NCBI RefSeq assembly: GCF_947179515.1
Contig: NC_067481.1
Coordinates: forward strand, 85,429,845 to 85,493,844
Length of the DNA: 64,000 bases
Source: Apodemus sylvaticus
Taxonomy: Eukaryota; Chordata; Mammalia; Rodentia; Muridae
Direction of reading: 5' to 3'
A model generated the notes under the pieces. That model did not search any database. It was not told where the DNA came from and saw only the letters and a program-made list of their open reading frames with translations. Made by a program: the position numbers and the translations under genes. This document shows positions 13,015-23,580 of the stretch, piece by piece; the stretch's first letter is position 1, and each line of letters opens with the position of its first letter.

Positions 13015-13165
13015 TCTGTCCTCTTGTGTAGACAAGAACACTGTCCTTGTCTGTCACTTCTTGAGTCCTCAAGCTTAAAATAGTTCCTGACACAGTAGAG
13101 GCACTTGAAACTCATTTGTAAAGTCAGAAATTAATGAATGGATCGGTGGATGAATAGATCAATCA
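13015..13165 (+). repeat. L2 LINE 3' end (ancient), plus orientation
   Basis: The end resembles the L2 3' terminus: 'acactgtccttgtctgtcac' (the 'gggactttgtctgtttt' part), 'agttcctgacacagtagagg' (the 'gtgcctggcacatagtagg' part), then a degenerate (TGAA)n-like end near 'attaatgaatggat'. Sequence just upstream may belong to it but is too diverged to claim. Confidence 0.6.
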
Positions 13166-15362
13166 GGAAGTCACAGCATCGTTCTGAATCGGAAGACCAG
13201 AGCATGGGTTCTTAGCATCCCCATCCATTTCCATACTTAAGAAAGCCCATGTGTGCATAGAATGCAAATTTTAAATCATATTCCAAGCAGAATATAAATT
13301 TGACATGTGGGTAACTACTTGACTAGGTAACATGGAGCTATTTGAACAAAAAAATCTCTTGCCTAGAGAAAAGCAGGTGGAATTTGCCTTTTCAACATTT
13401 TGGTGGCAAGCCAGATAATTTACCTCTCACCTGGGAACAATTTCATTCCCCAAGCCATAATGTGAGTTTCATCACAGCTGTGGAGCTAAAGTCCAAGTCA
13501 AAGTAGATATTGCTGTGTCACTTGCTGGGAAATGACTTTTTAGTTTGGGTCTGTGTCCTTGTCTGGCAGCTTTCTTATTTGCGTTTAAAGACACCCACTG
13601 CAGAGAGGTACACATCTGTTCATGAGTATGTAAGTGGAATGTGGAAGGAATATTTTTGTGTGTATGGCATTCAATTCATGGACTTCTTAGCTCTCCCAAT
13701 ATATAAATTTGGACTTTTCTCCTTTCACCTAGAATCACCTAGAAATCAGAAGTTGCCTGTATATACTTCAAGCAGCGAAACTTAAGAGAAATGCATGGCT
13801 CATTTTAATCATGTTCATACAGTGCTCTGAAGCAAGCAGACTTACCCCTATGAGGGTGGTACCATCCATACTGTCTATTCCCTCCATCCTATAAAATTTC
13901 CATTCTTAGCAACATATGGTGAAACTGGAGAATAAAATACTCTCTGTCCTGCCTTTTCTTATACTGAATGTTTTCCTTCTGCTCCTGGCAATTCATGAGC
14001 GGGAAAGAGCTTGAATTAGAAATAAAAGTGACAAAGAGTACCACAAGTTAGACTGGGGCAAGCAATGTGGGCATCTTATTATTTTAGCCTCATAAGAAGA
14101 AAGACTAGATTCTCTACTGTAGCACCTTAATAACCACTTTTCATTCCTGAAGATGACACAGATCCATGCCTGATAGCAAGGGGTGTAAATGGGGGAAGCT
14201 TCCTGAGGTAATCATGGCTACCTGGCACCAGTTGTAGAGACTGGAATATGATAGAAGATGATGGAAAATTGGCATCATTTATGTCTAGATAAGTAAGACT
14301 CCCAAATTTTGGCTGGTTATGGATCATTCTTCTGTATTAATTTAGCTAAAGCTAAAATCATGTACTCACTATATAATTGGAGATATATCTCTCCAATATA
14401 TTGAATAGATATTCAAGCTATTAATTACTCTTCAGACTCTCTTTTGAGAAAAATTAATGCACACCTGTATGATATGAAGTGTTGTCACACAACAGCTTAT
14501 TTATAAGATTCTTTTAATCTAAGGCAAGATATATTCTACTCTCTCTTTGGAACTCTTTGGATAGGTGATTCACAGTTGGAGAAACATCACAAAGGCACTG
14601 TAGATATATCTCTTAAAGAAAGAGCACAGGCCCTAAAGGCATAGAACCAATTAATCCATTACCATGTCTGCCTTGTATCCATTAGATGTGATGCCAAGAC
14701 AAAAGATAGGCAATTTTATATAGTATTTCACTCTTTTGCATGCATGTGATTCTTAGATGCAAAACTGAGTATAACAGTTCAAACATCGACTTACAATGCA
14801 CAGAGTTAGGGCAGAAAGTATAAAAGAAGGAAAACCAATCCCACATGTGAGTAATCACAACCTATGGTGAGTGATCAGTGTTTCCTTTTGATCAATACAG
14901 ATTTGTTAGTATAAGGTCATTTTATCGACTCTCTGTTGACGTCTCAGCACCTCAGCAGAAGTACATATATACGTTCAACAAAGGACTGGATTGCAAGTTC
15001 AGATATTCTGTCATCCATTTTTCTGGACTATCTTTGTTGTCATACACAGTACTTTAAACAATACAATCAGCAACTGAGAACCCCCAGAAACCTACCTATT
15101 GTTTTATGACTACAAAGCCCCTTGAAATCCCATCTCTGAGAAACTTCATAACTTTGAAGATAAATATGATTTCTCATTTAATGTTAATATATAATCATCA
15201 AATCAGCTCAAACTCATGTCCACTGAGGTATTTACTTATGAATAAAGAGGCTAACTTCATTTGTCTTCTACAGAGTATCTGTATACTAGCTACCATTTAG
15301 TTTTGTTCAACATTTTTATTCAATTGTTTGAGCTGCTGAAAATCTCACATTTCAAAATACAA
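13166..15362. other. Single-copy DNA, no gene seen
   Basis: No repeat family, RNA gene or convincing exon recognised. A 91-codon frame at 13,510-13,785 has no recognisable domain. Confidence 0.45.
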
Positions 15363-15387
15363 TGTGATGTGATGTGATGTGATGTGT

Positions 15388-15432
<45 letters not shown>
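15363..15432. repeat. (GATGT)n to (TG)n compound microsatellite
   Basis: Starts as five-base GATGT units and passes into a long TG run, then stops at 'taaggg'. Confidence 0.97.
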
Positions 15433-15433
<1 letters not shown>

Positions 15434-15771
15434 GGGAGAGGGGGGATACTTTATACAACTACTGAGTAGTAACTTGAACTGAACTGTGTCGCAATATAAA
15501 ATAGAAGGTAAAGAAAATGACTGCTATTAGATAAAGGCATAAAATACGCCTTCATGCTAAAATGATGAAAAGAGTATGTTGTGATAGAGCACGTATGTAT
15601 GTCATGGAAGAAAGAGACACTACAAATCCAACAAAAATCATGTTTCAGGGACACATGCATCCACAGAATAGTCTTAGTGAACTTTGTTATAAAGGAAATA
15701 AAGTTTTAAAAAGTTTTACTGACATTCATTAATAGAATTCTATCTTTGTGATTTAAGAATATTTTGATTTC

Positions 15772-15944
15772 AGGCATGGAGAGATGGCTCAGAGGTTAAG
15801 AGCACTAACTGTTCTTCCAGACTCCCTGAGTTCAATTCTCAGGAACCACATAGTGGCTCTCAACCATCTATACTGGGATCTGATGTTCTCTTCTGGTGTG
15901 TCAAAGACAGCTACAGTATACTCATATACATTAAAAAAAAATAA
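15772..15944 (+). repeat. B2 SINE, near full length
   Basis: Begins at the B2 5' end with 'gcatggagagatggctcaga', keeps the internal tRNA-like promoter region ('ggttaagagcacta' and 'gagttcaattctcagg'), then the B2 body ('gatctgatgttctcttctgg') and an A-rich tail at about 15,929-15,944. It is the 5' part of the chimeric insertion. Confidence 0.93.
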
Positions 15945-16781
15945 TCCAGAAAGTCCCAGGAAACATCAGGAGAGCAAGAGCCTCCCAGGACTCCACGGGG
16001 GAAGACATTAGCTGCAATACCCCACAAAGGGCAGGGAGTACCTGTCAAGACTATCTCCAGAGGTTAGGCATGTCCCTCTCCAGTTGAGGGATGTGCCGCC
16101 CCACCCCTGGTCTCAAAGTTTTGACCCAGAATTGCTCCTGTCTAAAGGAAATACAGGGATAAAGAGTGGAGCAGAGACTGAAGGAAAGGCCATCCAGAGA
16201 CTGCCCCACCTAGGGATCCATCCCACATTCAGACACCAAACCCCAGACACTATTGCAAATACCAAGAAGTGCTGCTGATAGGAGCCTGATACAGGTGTCT
16301 CCTGAGAGGTTCTGCCAGATCCTGACCAATACAGATACAGATACAGATGTACACAGTCAAACATTAGTCTGACTGTAGGAATCCCAAAGGGGAAGTTAGG
16401 GCAAGGACTATAAGAACTGAAAGAGTTTGTAACCTCATAGGAAGAACAGCAATATCAACCAGACAGAACCCCCTAAGCTCCCAGGGATTAAACCACCAAC
16501 CAAAGAGTACCCAGGAGGTACCCATGGCTCCAGCTGGATATGTAGCAGAGGATTGCCTTATCTGGCATCACTGGTAGGGGAGCCCCCTTGGTCCAGTGGA
16601 GGCTTGATGACCCAGGATAGGGGAACACTAAGGTGCTGAGGAAGGAGTGGGTAGGTGGGAGGGTGGGTGGGGGCACACCCTCATAGAGGCAGGGGGAGGG
16701 AGGAGGAGATGGGGGTTTGTGGAGGGGAAACTGGGAAGAGGATAACATTTGAAATGTAACATAACCAATACAAATGAATAA
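15945..16781 (+). mobile_element. L1 3'UTR, 5'-truncated, plus orientation
   Basis: About 840 bp of murine L1 3'UTR, with the recurrent blocks 'gtggagcagagactgaagga', 'gatccatcccacattcagac', 'ctgagaggttctgccag' and a G-rich stretch at about 16,640-16,740, ending in 'aatgaataaaag'. It has no coding sequence. The left boundary abuts the B2 A-tail. Confidence 0.92.
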
Positions 16782-16798
16782 AAGAATATTTTGATTTC

Positions 16799-18080
16799 TA
16801 AATTTTCTAAGTTAAATATATTGCATATGCCATCTGGGTAAGAACCCATGGTATTGTTCTTGCAATTATCTCTGTCAAATGGGGATAACACCTGACATTT
16901 TCCAGAAAGTGATATACATACAAATGATAAGTAAACTGACCAGTTTTACTGTCTATCATTGTCATTGCTGTATTTAATGGGCTGTCATAGTTGACAGACG
17001 AGAAGTTTCTAATACGACCTTGAATGCCCTGATGTGATTGGGTCTTATGCTTGATTGTCTCTTCCTTCAAAAGATTTTTAGTAGACATCTGATCAAAATT
17101 TCTCTTTCCTATAGACTGGGGACTTTAAAACCACATGTTTTCAGCAAATGAAGGAAAAAGGACAGCATTTCCCATTTCTGACATGACTTCACATTTTCTT
17201 TGGAAAATTTAAGCCCTAGGATACATTATGTGCTTTCTTCTTTGCACCTGGTCATACACCCTTTTAGTAAATGCTTGCCATTAAAATGATAAATGGATGC
17301 TATTAAAATACTTTAATGCATAGTGCACCAAAAGTGTCTACTTAGAAGGTACTTTCCCTTCAGAATTTTGAAGAAGATGCCTTCTCAGCTTTTCTTCCTT
17401 GGCACAATTCTTAAGGGAATGGGGATATGTATGTGTCTGTGTTCCTCTAAGGGCCCACCAGAAAGGTGGTGCTGCTCTTAGAGAACTCTGAGTGACTTTA
17501 ATTGTAAAGGGCTCACATTGCTTCTTCGTCCCCTCCCCCAATGGGAGTGTTGTGAGTTTGATGGAGTTGAAGCAATAAAGACTATACTTTAAGCTAATTT
17601 TACTTTGCTTGCACCTTGTTCTCAGATGTGTTATTCTGCAGTGCTTATAATTTCTGGGTGAATGAAATTTTACTTTACACATTTAAATGTTTAAAATGTT
17701 GTTAGAAACAAAAATATATTTTATGGAAAGTCAATAAAAATCATCAATAGATATCTAAGATGTTGAGTCTTTTTGAAGAGCACAGGGGTTTTGCTCCCTA
17801 CATTCCTACAGGAATAATGATTTTGTAAAGATACGAAGATGCTCGTTGAAATTGTCTTGTCCCTTGATATTCTATGATTCAGTGTATTTACAAAATGATA
17901 AAAGGAATTTTCTAGTTTCATGTAATTATGACAAGTTTGAAGTGTAAAAAGATGTTACTTGTGTTAACTCATAATTCTATGAATTTTTTCAAATAATTAT
18001 TGGATACTATAGATGAGAGGATACCATAATCATAGGCACCTATGTGAAATATATGCAACATCTGCTTGTGAAATACACAT
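16799..18080. other. Single-copy DNA, no gene seen
   Basis: No repeat family, RNA gene or exon recognised. A 114-codon minus frame at 17,338-17,682 lacks recognisable motifs. Confidence 0.45.
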
Positions 18081-18094
18081 GGGCTTAATGATGA

Positions 18095-18190
18095 TTTTTT
18101 TAAATACATCATCTCCTTATGGAATTTGGGTCTCCAAGTCACATTTTTGCTTTGCCTTCCCAAGTGCTGAAGTTTCAGGTATGTACCATA
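18095..18190 (-). repeat. B1-type SINE remnant, minus orientation
   Basis: The run 'tttgccttcccaagtgctga' followed by 'ggtatgtaccatatgcac' matches the reverse complement of the B1 5' half (consensus 'ctcccaagtgctgggattaaaggc...accac'). The other half is missing or too diverged. Confidence 0.5.
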
Positions 18191-20735
18191 TGCACAGTTT
18201 TTTAATAGTCTTAGCTATACAAATAAAGGTACTTTGTGATTTGTGTCTTATATTTTTTGGAAGCTGTTGCTTTTACTGCTTTCCATATTTTCCCTACATT
18301 TATCTCAAGAAAATAAACAAAGTATCTCTTTAAAAATGTCAGCAATTTTCTGCATCCATTTTGCTTTCTTTTGGAACACAAAAGTCTCCCGTTTGAATTT
18401 GTTTGAACATCAAGAAAGCTGTCCTGTCTACTTTTAGCAAGTCCTGCCTGTGTCTGAATAGCAATGAGCTAAGACTACCTTCTTACCTTGTTGATGAATC
18501 CCATTGTCAAGCAAGACTGGTCCAGAGTTGGGATGCAGTAGTACAGACTTGGAGTAAATACCTGCCCCCCCCCCCCAGGCAGTCATCTGAACTGCCTTCC
18601 ATCATCTGTAATTTCTCTGACATTATTTGGTGGATATGATTTATCATCTTGCCACTGCATGAGTCAGCCGTGAAATCTCTATGACTCAATGGTACATAAC
18701 AAAAGCAATCAGGAAAATGACATTTGAATGAAGAGTTAGTGGATGGTTGTGAATGAGATTTCATTAACTTAAAGAATGAAAGCAGAATTGCCCCCACACT
18801 TTTTGAAATCTTATGAAGTCAATGTTTCAGCTTATTCTCTTCATTAATGAATATTTCTAACTGGGAAAATAATTATGATCAGTGGGAACAAACAACAAAT
18901 AGGGATTTATAGAAAGAAGCAGGATGGATTTATTCTCATATTACATTTAACCTTATATTTTCCCACTGTGTTCAGAATAGCCCTTTTAAAAAATCTTGCA
19001 AATCAATGTTCTGCTGCTTTTAAACCTCATTGCTACCCACTTGTTTTTCCCAGGTGGCAAGTTGGTAGCAAAATGAATTTATTCTTTCATTAAATATTTA
19101 TTGCCTCTGGATTCTGTGTCAGCTATTGTGCCAGACAATGGGATTGAAGGAATGAGGAAGAATGCTGTATTGCTCCCTATCTAAGAGATTTCAGAATCTT
19201 AAAATGAGTTGTACTTATTTTTTTCTAGGCAAAATCTCATTAATTTAGACTGGGAAATGCCCCTTTGTGAATCTTTGAAAACATTTCATATATAAGCAAT
19301 TGACAATATTATATGTGAATATTCATTTCCTCCTACATCTATTCCTCCTTGGAAATAAATCATGAGGATTGGAAAGAAAATTACTGGCTGTTTTGGAATG
19401 TGCTTCTCATAGTCCTACTAGTACTTTGAGAGTTTGTATTAAATATCATTTTCTTGTTTCTGCAAATGAGTTTCTACCTTCGTGTGGGCTTCCACTGAAG
19501 CTCATTTCTTTGAAAAATGTCACCCAACACCATTAGCCAAGAGTTAAGATCTGCTTCTCACTGTGCCCATAGGAAAACAAAGTGAAACGAGTTTACAAGA
19601 AAAAGTCACCATTGCTGAGAACATGAACCAAAGCACATTTTCAGAAAGAAACTAAACTCTCTGAAGAATAACCATGCAATATTGCCTCTGTAGTCAGATG
19701 ACCAGACACAGTGTCTTGAAAAGAATAGTAAGAGCATTGCTATGTTTCTTACAAGCATCATGGTAAATGCTGAGGAAGAAGTATGGATGAGATGTGTGAG
19801 TCTTCACAGAGGAGCATGCCATAAGCATTCACTGTTAGAGCCTGCAGATGTTCTCCCAGTCCTCAAGAGGGGAAGATGCCAAATATGAGGAGACCTTGTA
19901 CTTTGGGATGATTTTTATTCTTTTAACTCTAAGAATAAGCATAGTCAAGAACATAATAGGAGTTTGATTAGGATCTAGGCAATCATGCTATATGAAGACT
20001 AAGCATATTCCATTCTTGATTGGCCTGAAAATAGAATACTACCACATAACCATAATACTGTAATGGGGAAAATACAACTAGATGAGTTATTGCATGAGTC
20101 GTGACACCTACATCTTGTTTTTGCCATTAGGAAAGCTGTGGAATAAAATTTTAGAATTTGAAAAGCATGTACAGAACCCATGTCTTGTCTATACCAACAT
20201 TAACTTGAGCATAAAGATCAGAAGATCATCTCTAGGGCTGGTCTCTTTCAATTTCCTTGAATTCCCTGTTTGAGGCCATTTTACAGGCAATGACTTGGCC
20301 TGTTCAGTCTGATCTGTGATTAGAGCTCTGGAGAAGAACTTAGAAAAAGAAATAAAAGAGAGGAGGAAGTTTGATGCTTTTGTTTTTGTTTGTATTCTCA
20401 TGATGTTGCAAGTATTTTGGTATTGAAGACATGTAGGGATTGGACCCAGATATAATCTCACATTGACTGAGCAACTGCAAGTGAGAACTTCACATGGCTG
20501 ATCTGGTCTGGTCCCTTCTCAGTCCTTCCATGTATGCTTCACTGTGCTTCCGAGTCTTCTAATAGATAAATACATACCTAGAGAAGTTATATGATTTGCT
20601 CTGAATCAACATGATTGCCTTGCTAGCATCAAATTACTGTTTCAGGCATTAGTTAAAAGTAAATCTTAGGCAAGTGGGCACCAACAACAAAGATCTCAAG
20701 GGAATAATATCTATTTTCTGAAGGACTCAAATTAT
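18191..20735. other. Mostly single-copy DNA; poly-C run and one old repeat trace
   Basis: A homopolymer C run lies at about 18,565-18,578. At about 19,085-19,205, 'aatatttattgcctctggat' followed by 'tgtgccagacaatgggatt' looks like an old L2/MIR-class remnant at low confidence. Otherwise nothing is recognised. Confidence 0.45.
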
Positions 20736-20825
<90 letters not shown>

Positions 20826-20853
20826 TGTGTGTGTGTGTGTGAGAGAGAGAGAG
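20736..20853. repeat. (CT)n(TG)n(GA)n compound microsatellite
   Basis: A CT run to about 20,791, a TG run to about 20,840 and a short GA run to about 20,853. Confidence 0.98.
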
Positions 20854-20892
20854 GTGATATCAGGCAATCAGGTATCTTCTTTAATCTCTTTC

Positions 20893-21843
20893 CACCTTAG
20901 ATTTTTTTTTTTTTTTGAGACAGGCTATCTGTAGGGTTAGTGGGGACCTGTGTCTGCTCTGTCACAGGGCTTGGCCTCTCAGGAAGGTTGACTGTGGAAG
21001 TTTCAACTGTGCTTAATCCATGCTGTTGCTGAGCTGGTATCAGGCTATGGGGAAGCTGTGGGACACCATTTTGGGAGTTGGGGAGTGTGGGACAGCCAGA
21101 GCTGGCTGGGGGTGTCTCAGGGCCTGCATAGAGGCGGGTGCCATCTGGTTTTCAGGCTCTCTGGCACACAGGTGCCACTGGGGATAAGCCCTTGGCTTGT
21201 TGGAGGTTGCTGCTGAGGCTGTCTACAGGAGATTAGATGGCTGCTAGATAGGCAAAGACCTACATGGCTCCACACTGTGGATCCCCTTGTAAAGAGGCAG
21301 TCCATGGTTTTAAGACATTTATTGCCATGGAAGAAAGTGGATGAGTAAAACTGTACCCCTATTTCTTAGGACGGGCCTGAGGTTAAATACCTTTTGCAGG
21401 AAGGAGTGTCTGGGAAGGAGAGTTTATTGGCTAAGTCCTCCAGGCCTTCAGGTACCTCATTAAAATGGAGATCTATCTTGAGTCTATGTGACCGTAGGTC
21501 ACATCCTCTACCCATGGAGGGGTTTGAGCTGTTGCCCTTATGTGATGGCTACAAATCTATGGAGGGCTGCAGCCTCATGCCAGGAGTCTGGTGCCCAGGG
21601 GTGGGTAAAAGGCCTTCCGTCCCTTCAGGGTCACCAGGAATTCTAGTCTTAGCTCAACCAGGAACCTGGCTGCCTTTCACAGTCCTATAGATACCTTACT
21701 GAACTTGGAGCTCTCTGAGTTGCTTGGAGTATCTGATGAACAAGTTCCAGGGATCCTTCTGTCTCTGTCTTCCTGAAATTTGGAGTATAGACACATACCA
21801 GCATTTTATACTTTTAACTGAGCCAACCCCAAGGCTCTCAAAT
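20893..21843 (-). repeat. Composite: ID_B1-like SINE ends around about 750 bp of rodent repeat
   Basis: The left end (20,893-20,930) is poly-T followed by 'gagacaggctatctgtag', the start of a reversed B1. The right end (about 21,695-21,843) continues like a reversed B1 into a reversed ID ('aactgagccaaccccaaggc'). The 20,931-21,690 middle is GC-richer, with 'acgggcctgaggttaaatac' and 'aggtcacatcctctacccat'. I associate it with a medium-reiterated rodent repeat, possibly RMER1-like, but that name is a guess. Frames at 21,117-21,305 and 21,394-21,690 lie inside it and are not credited. Either the middle inserted into a SINE, or the whole is one established composite family. Confidence 0.5.
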
Positions 21844-22640
21844 TATCACTTAAAAAACTATATGCAAGGAAGAACTAAAAAGAAGACTTTGTTGGAAAAT
21901 TAGGTAGCTTGATTAGATAAAAATGTTCTCCTTAGAGAGAATAAGTGATGGAAGAAAGAAAGTTTTGACTACATGGGACAAATGTGGTCCAGAGTTCTGT
22001 GTGTCGATCTCAGGCAAGTGCTAGAGAATGCAAATCGATAATACTTAAAAGGTCTTATATGTTAGCCATGATCCCATACTCCACTTGTACTGTTAAAGAT
22101 GTCATGCCAATGTAAATGAGACTGAAAAATTGTTTCCACAAGTCTAGCTCAAGATGAATTAACACTGCTTCCTTTTCATGGTCTGTTGTGCTCAAGCACA
22201 AGGGTCCATTAACTATATGTATAAATGCAGTTTCCAACACTCCAAATCTACTTTGTGCTGTGCACAGAGGCACACATTATTCTTCTGCTGTGCCCTCATG
22301 GAACATCCTCCTAGCAGTTAGGATCATTGTCTCCCTCAAGCCTTCCTGTCAAAAGTGGAACAAGCAGAAGGCTATAGATCAGTGACTTGGTAAACCAGCT
22401 AAAGAAACAGTGTATTACAGCCCATCAGGCCTCTGAAAATAACCCACTTTGAAGATGTTGAAATGAGAGAGGCACAAGTCAGAATTAGGAGCCAGAGAGG
22501 CATTCAGAATGTGGGCTACTTCACACAACCATTTTAACTGACAAGAATTTTTCACTTTGGATCTGTCTGAAGAAGTAGCTTTCATATTATTTCAACCAAT
22601 TGTTTTCTTGGATTATAGTAATATCATATAATAGAGACAA
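21844..22640. other. Single-copy DNA, no gene seen
   Basis: No repeat family, RNA gene or plausible exon recognised. Confidence 0.45.
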
Positions 22641-22644
22641 TTGT

Positions 22645-22820
22645 TATTGAATTCTTCCGTGCCTTGCACTGAGCTAAGCACGTGCTTGTATGTTATAGTT
22701 TCCTAGTACATTGGTAATGACTTTTATAGAAGTTTAGAGAAATGAATGCCCTACAAAAGGCTGCAGAATTAGTTTAACCATCAGACCCTACAGCCCTTGC
22801 TCTTGAGTAGTAGACAATAC
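22645..22820 (-). repeat. MIR SINE (ancient), minus orientation
   Basis: Follows reversed MIR: 'ttattgaattcttccgtgcc', 'gcactgagctaagcac', then a diverged 'aagtttagagaaatgaatgc' block corresponding to the 'gaggaaactgaggc' part. Confidence 0.65.
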
Positions 22821-22908
22821 TACTTCAGAATAAAGGCTAAAATCCAATATAGAGAAGTGCAGATAAGAGAAATAATAATTCCACCTATTCAATGTGTAGG
22901 AAGTCCTT

Positions 22909-22936
22909 CAACAACAACAACAACAACAACAACAAA
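22909..22936. repeat. (CAA)n microsatellite
   Basis: Nine near-perfect CAA units. Confidence 0.97.
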
Positions 22937-22957
22937 TATGCATTGTAGGAAACTCTA

Positions 22958-22958
22958 A

Positions 22959-23014
<56 letters not shown>

Positions 23015-23031
23015 CTCTCTCTGTGTGTGTG
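22958..23031. repeat. (CT)n microsatellite ending in a short TG run
   Basis: Interrupted CT run of about 65 bp, then a short (TG)n. Confidence 0.97.
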
Positions 23032-23146
23032 CTCATGCACGCATGTGCGTATGTGTCTAATATTCATGTATGTACATGTGCCTGTATGAGCATAAAGGCA
23101 TGTGTAAAGTTCATCAACTGCCTTTCTCTACTGCTCTACATTTTAT

Positions 23147-23360
23147 TTTATTTGGAACCGTGTCTTTCAACATAGCCACAGCTCACCTTTTCAGTTAGAC
23201 CAGCTAGAGCAGAAAGGCTCCAACTTTACATTCATCCAGTGCTGATGAAAAGGGTGTGTCTCTGCACTATGATTATATTTTGGTGCACTGGATCAAAACT
23301 TAGGTCTCTGAGTCTGTTTCTTAAACACTTTTCTATTGAACCATTTTTTCCAGCCCCCAG
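23147..23360 (-). repeat. ID_B1-type SINE, minus orientation
   Basis: The left half reads as a diverged reversed B1 ('tgtctttcaacatagccaca'), and the right half as a reversed ID core ('gtgcactggatcaaaactta' to 'attgaaccattttttccagc'). The order B1 then ID on the plus strand means ID-B1 on the minus strand. Confidence 0.6.
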
Positions 23361-23384
23361 AAAGCAATGTTTGGTGTTTTTCTT

Positions 23385-23580
23385 CAGTGGTTCTCGTTCT
23401 TCCTGATACTATGACCCCCACATTAACACAGTTCCTCATGTTGTGGTGATCCCCAGCCATAAAATTATTTTTGTTGCTACTTCATAATTGTAATTTTGCT
23501 ACTGTTTTAAATCATAATGTAAATATTTTTGGAGATAGATGTTTGTTGCAGGGTGCCACCCACAGGTTGAGAACCAGAGC
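23385..23580 (+). mobile_element. URR1-type hAT DNA transposon (MITE)
   Basis: Starts with 'cagtggttctcgttcttcc' and ends with 'cacaggttgagaacc', which are the inverted termini of this rodent non-autonomous hAT family. The interior words 'agttcctcatgttgtggtga', 'cataaaattatttttgttgc' and 'taattttgctactg' fit the consensus. It has no transposase. The expected 8-bp TSD is not preserved well enough to confirm. Confidence 0.88.

Larger units (their letters stand above)
15755..16798 (+). mobile_element. B2-L1 chimeric retroinsertion within one 17-bp TSD
   Basis: The same 17 bases, aagaatattttgatttc, occur at 15,755-15,771 and 16,782-16,798. Between them lie a full-length B2 SINE (15,772-15,944) and directly after it a 5'-truncated L1 3'UTR (15,945-16,781), both on the plus strand, each with an A-rich 3' end. 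No second copy of the duplicated target sits between B2 and L1. Two separate insertions should have left one, so the simplest reading is one event in which reverse transcriptase moved from L1 RNA to B2 RNA. The top-strand target (ttt|aagaat) fits an L1 endonuclease site. Confidence 0.85.

Noticed and set aside
21117..21690. 62- and 98-codon frames in the composite repeat
   Set aside because: They lie in a dispersed repeat, on opposite strands, with no motif.
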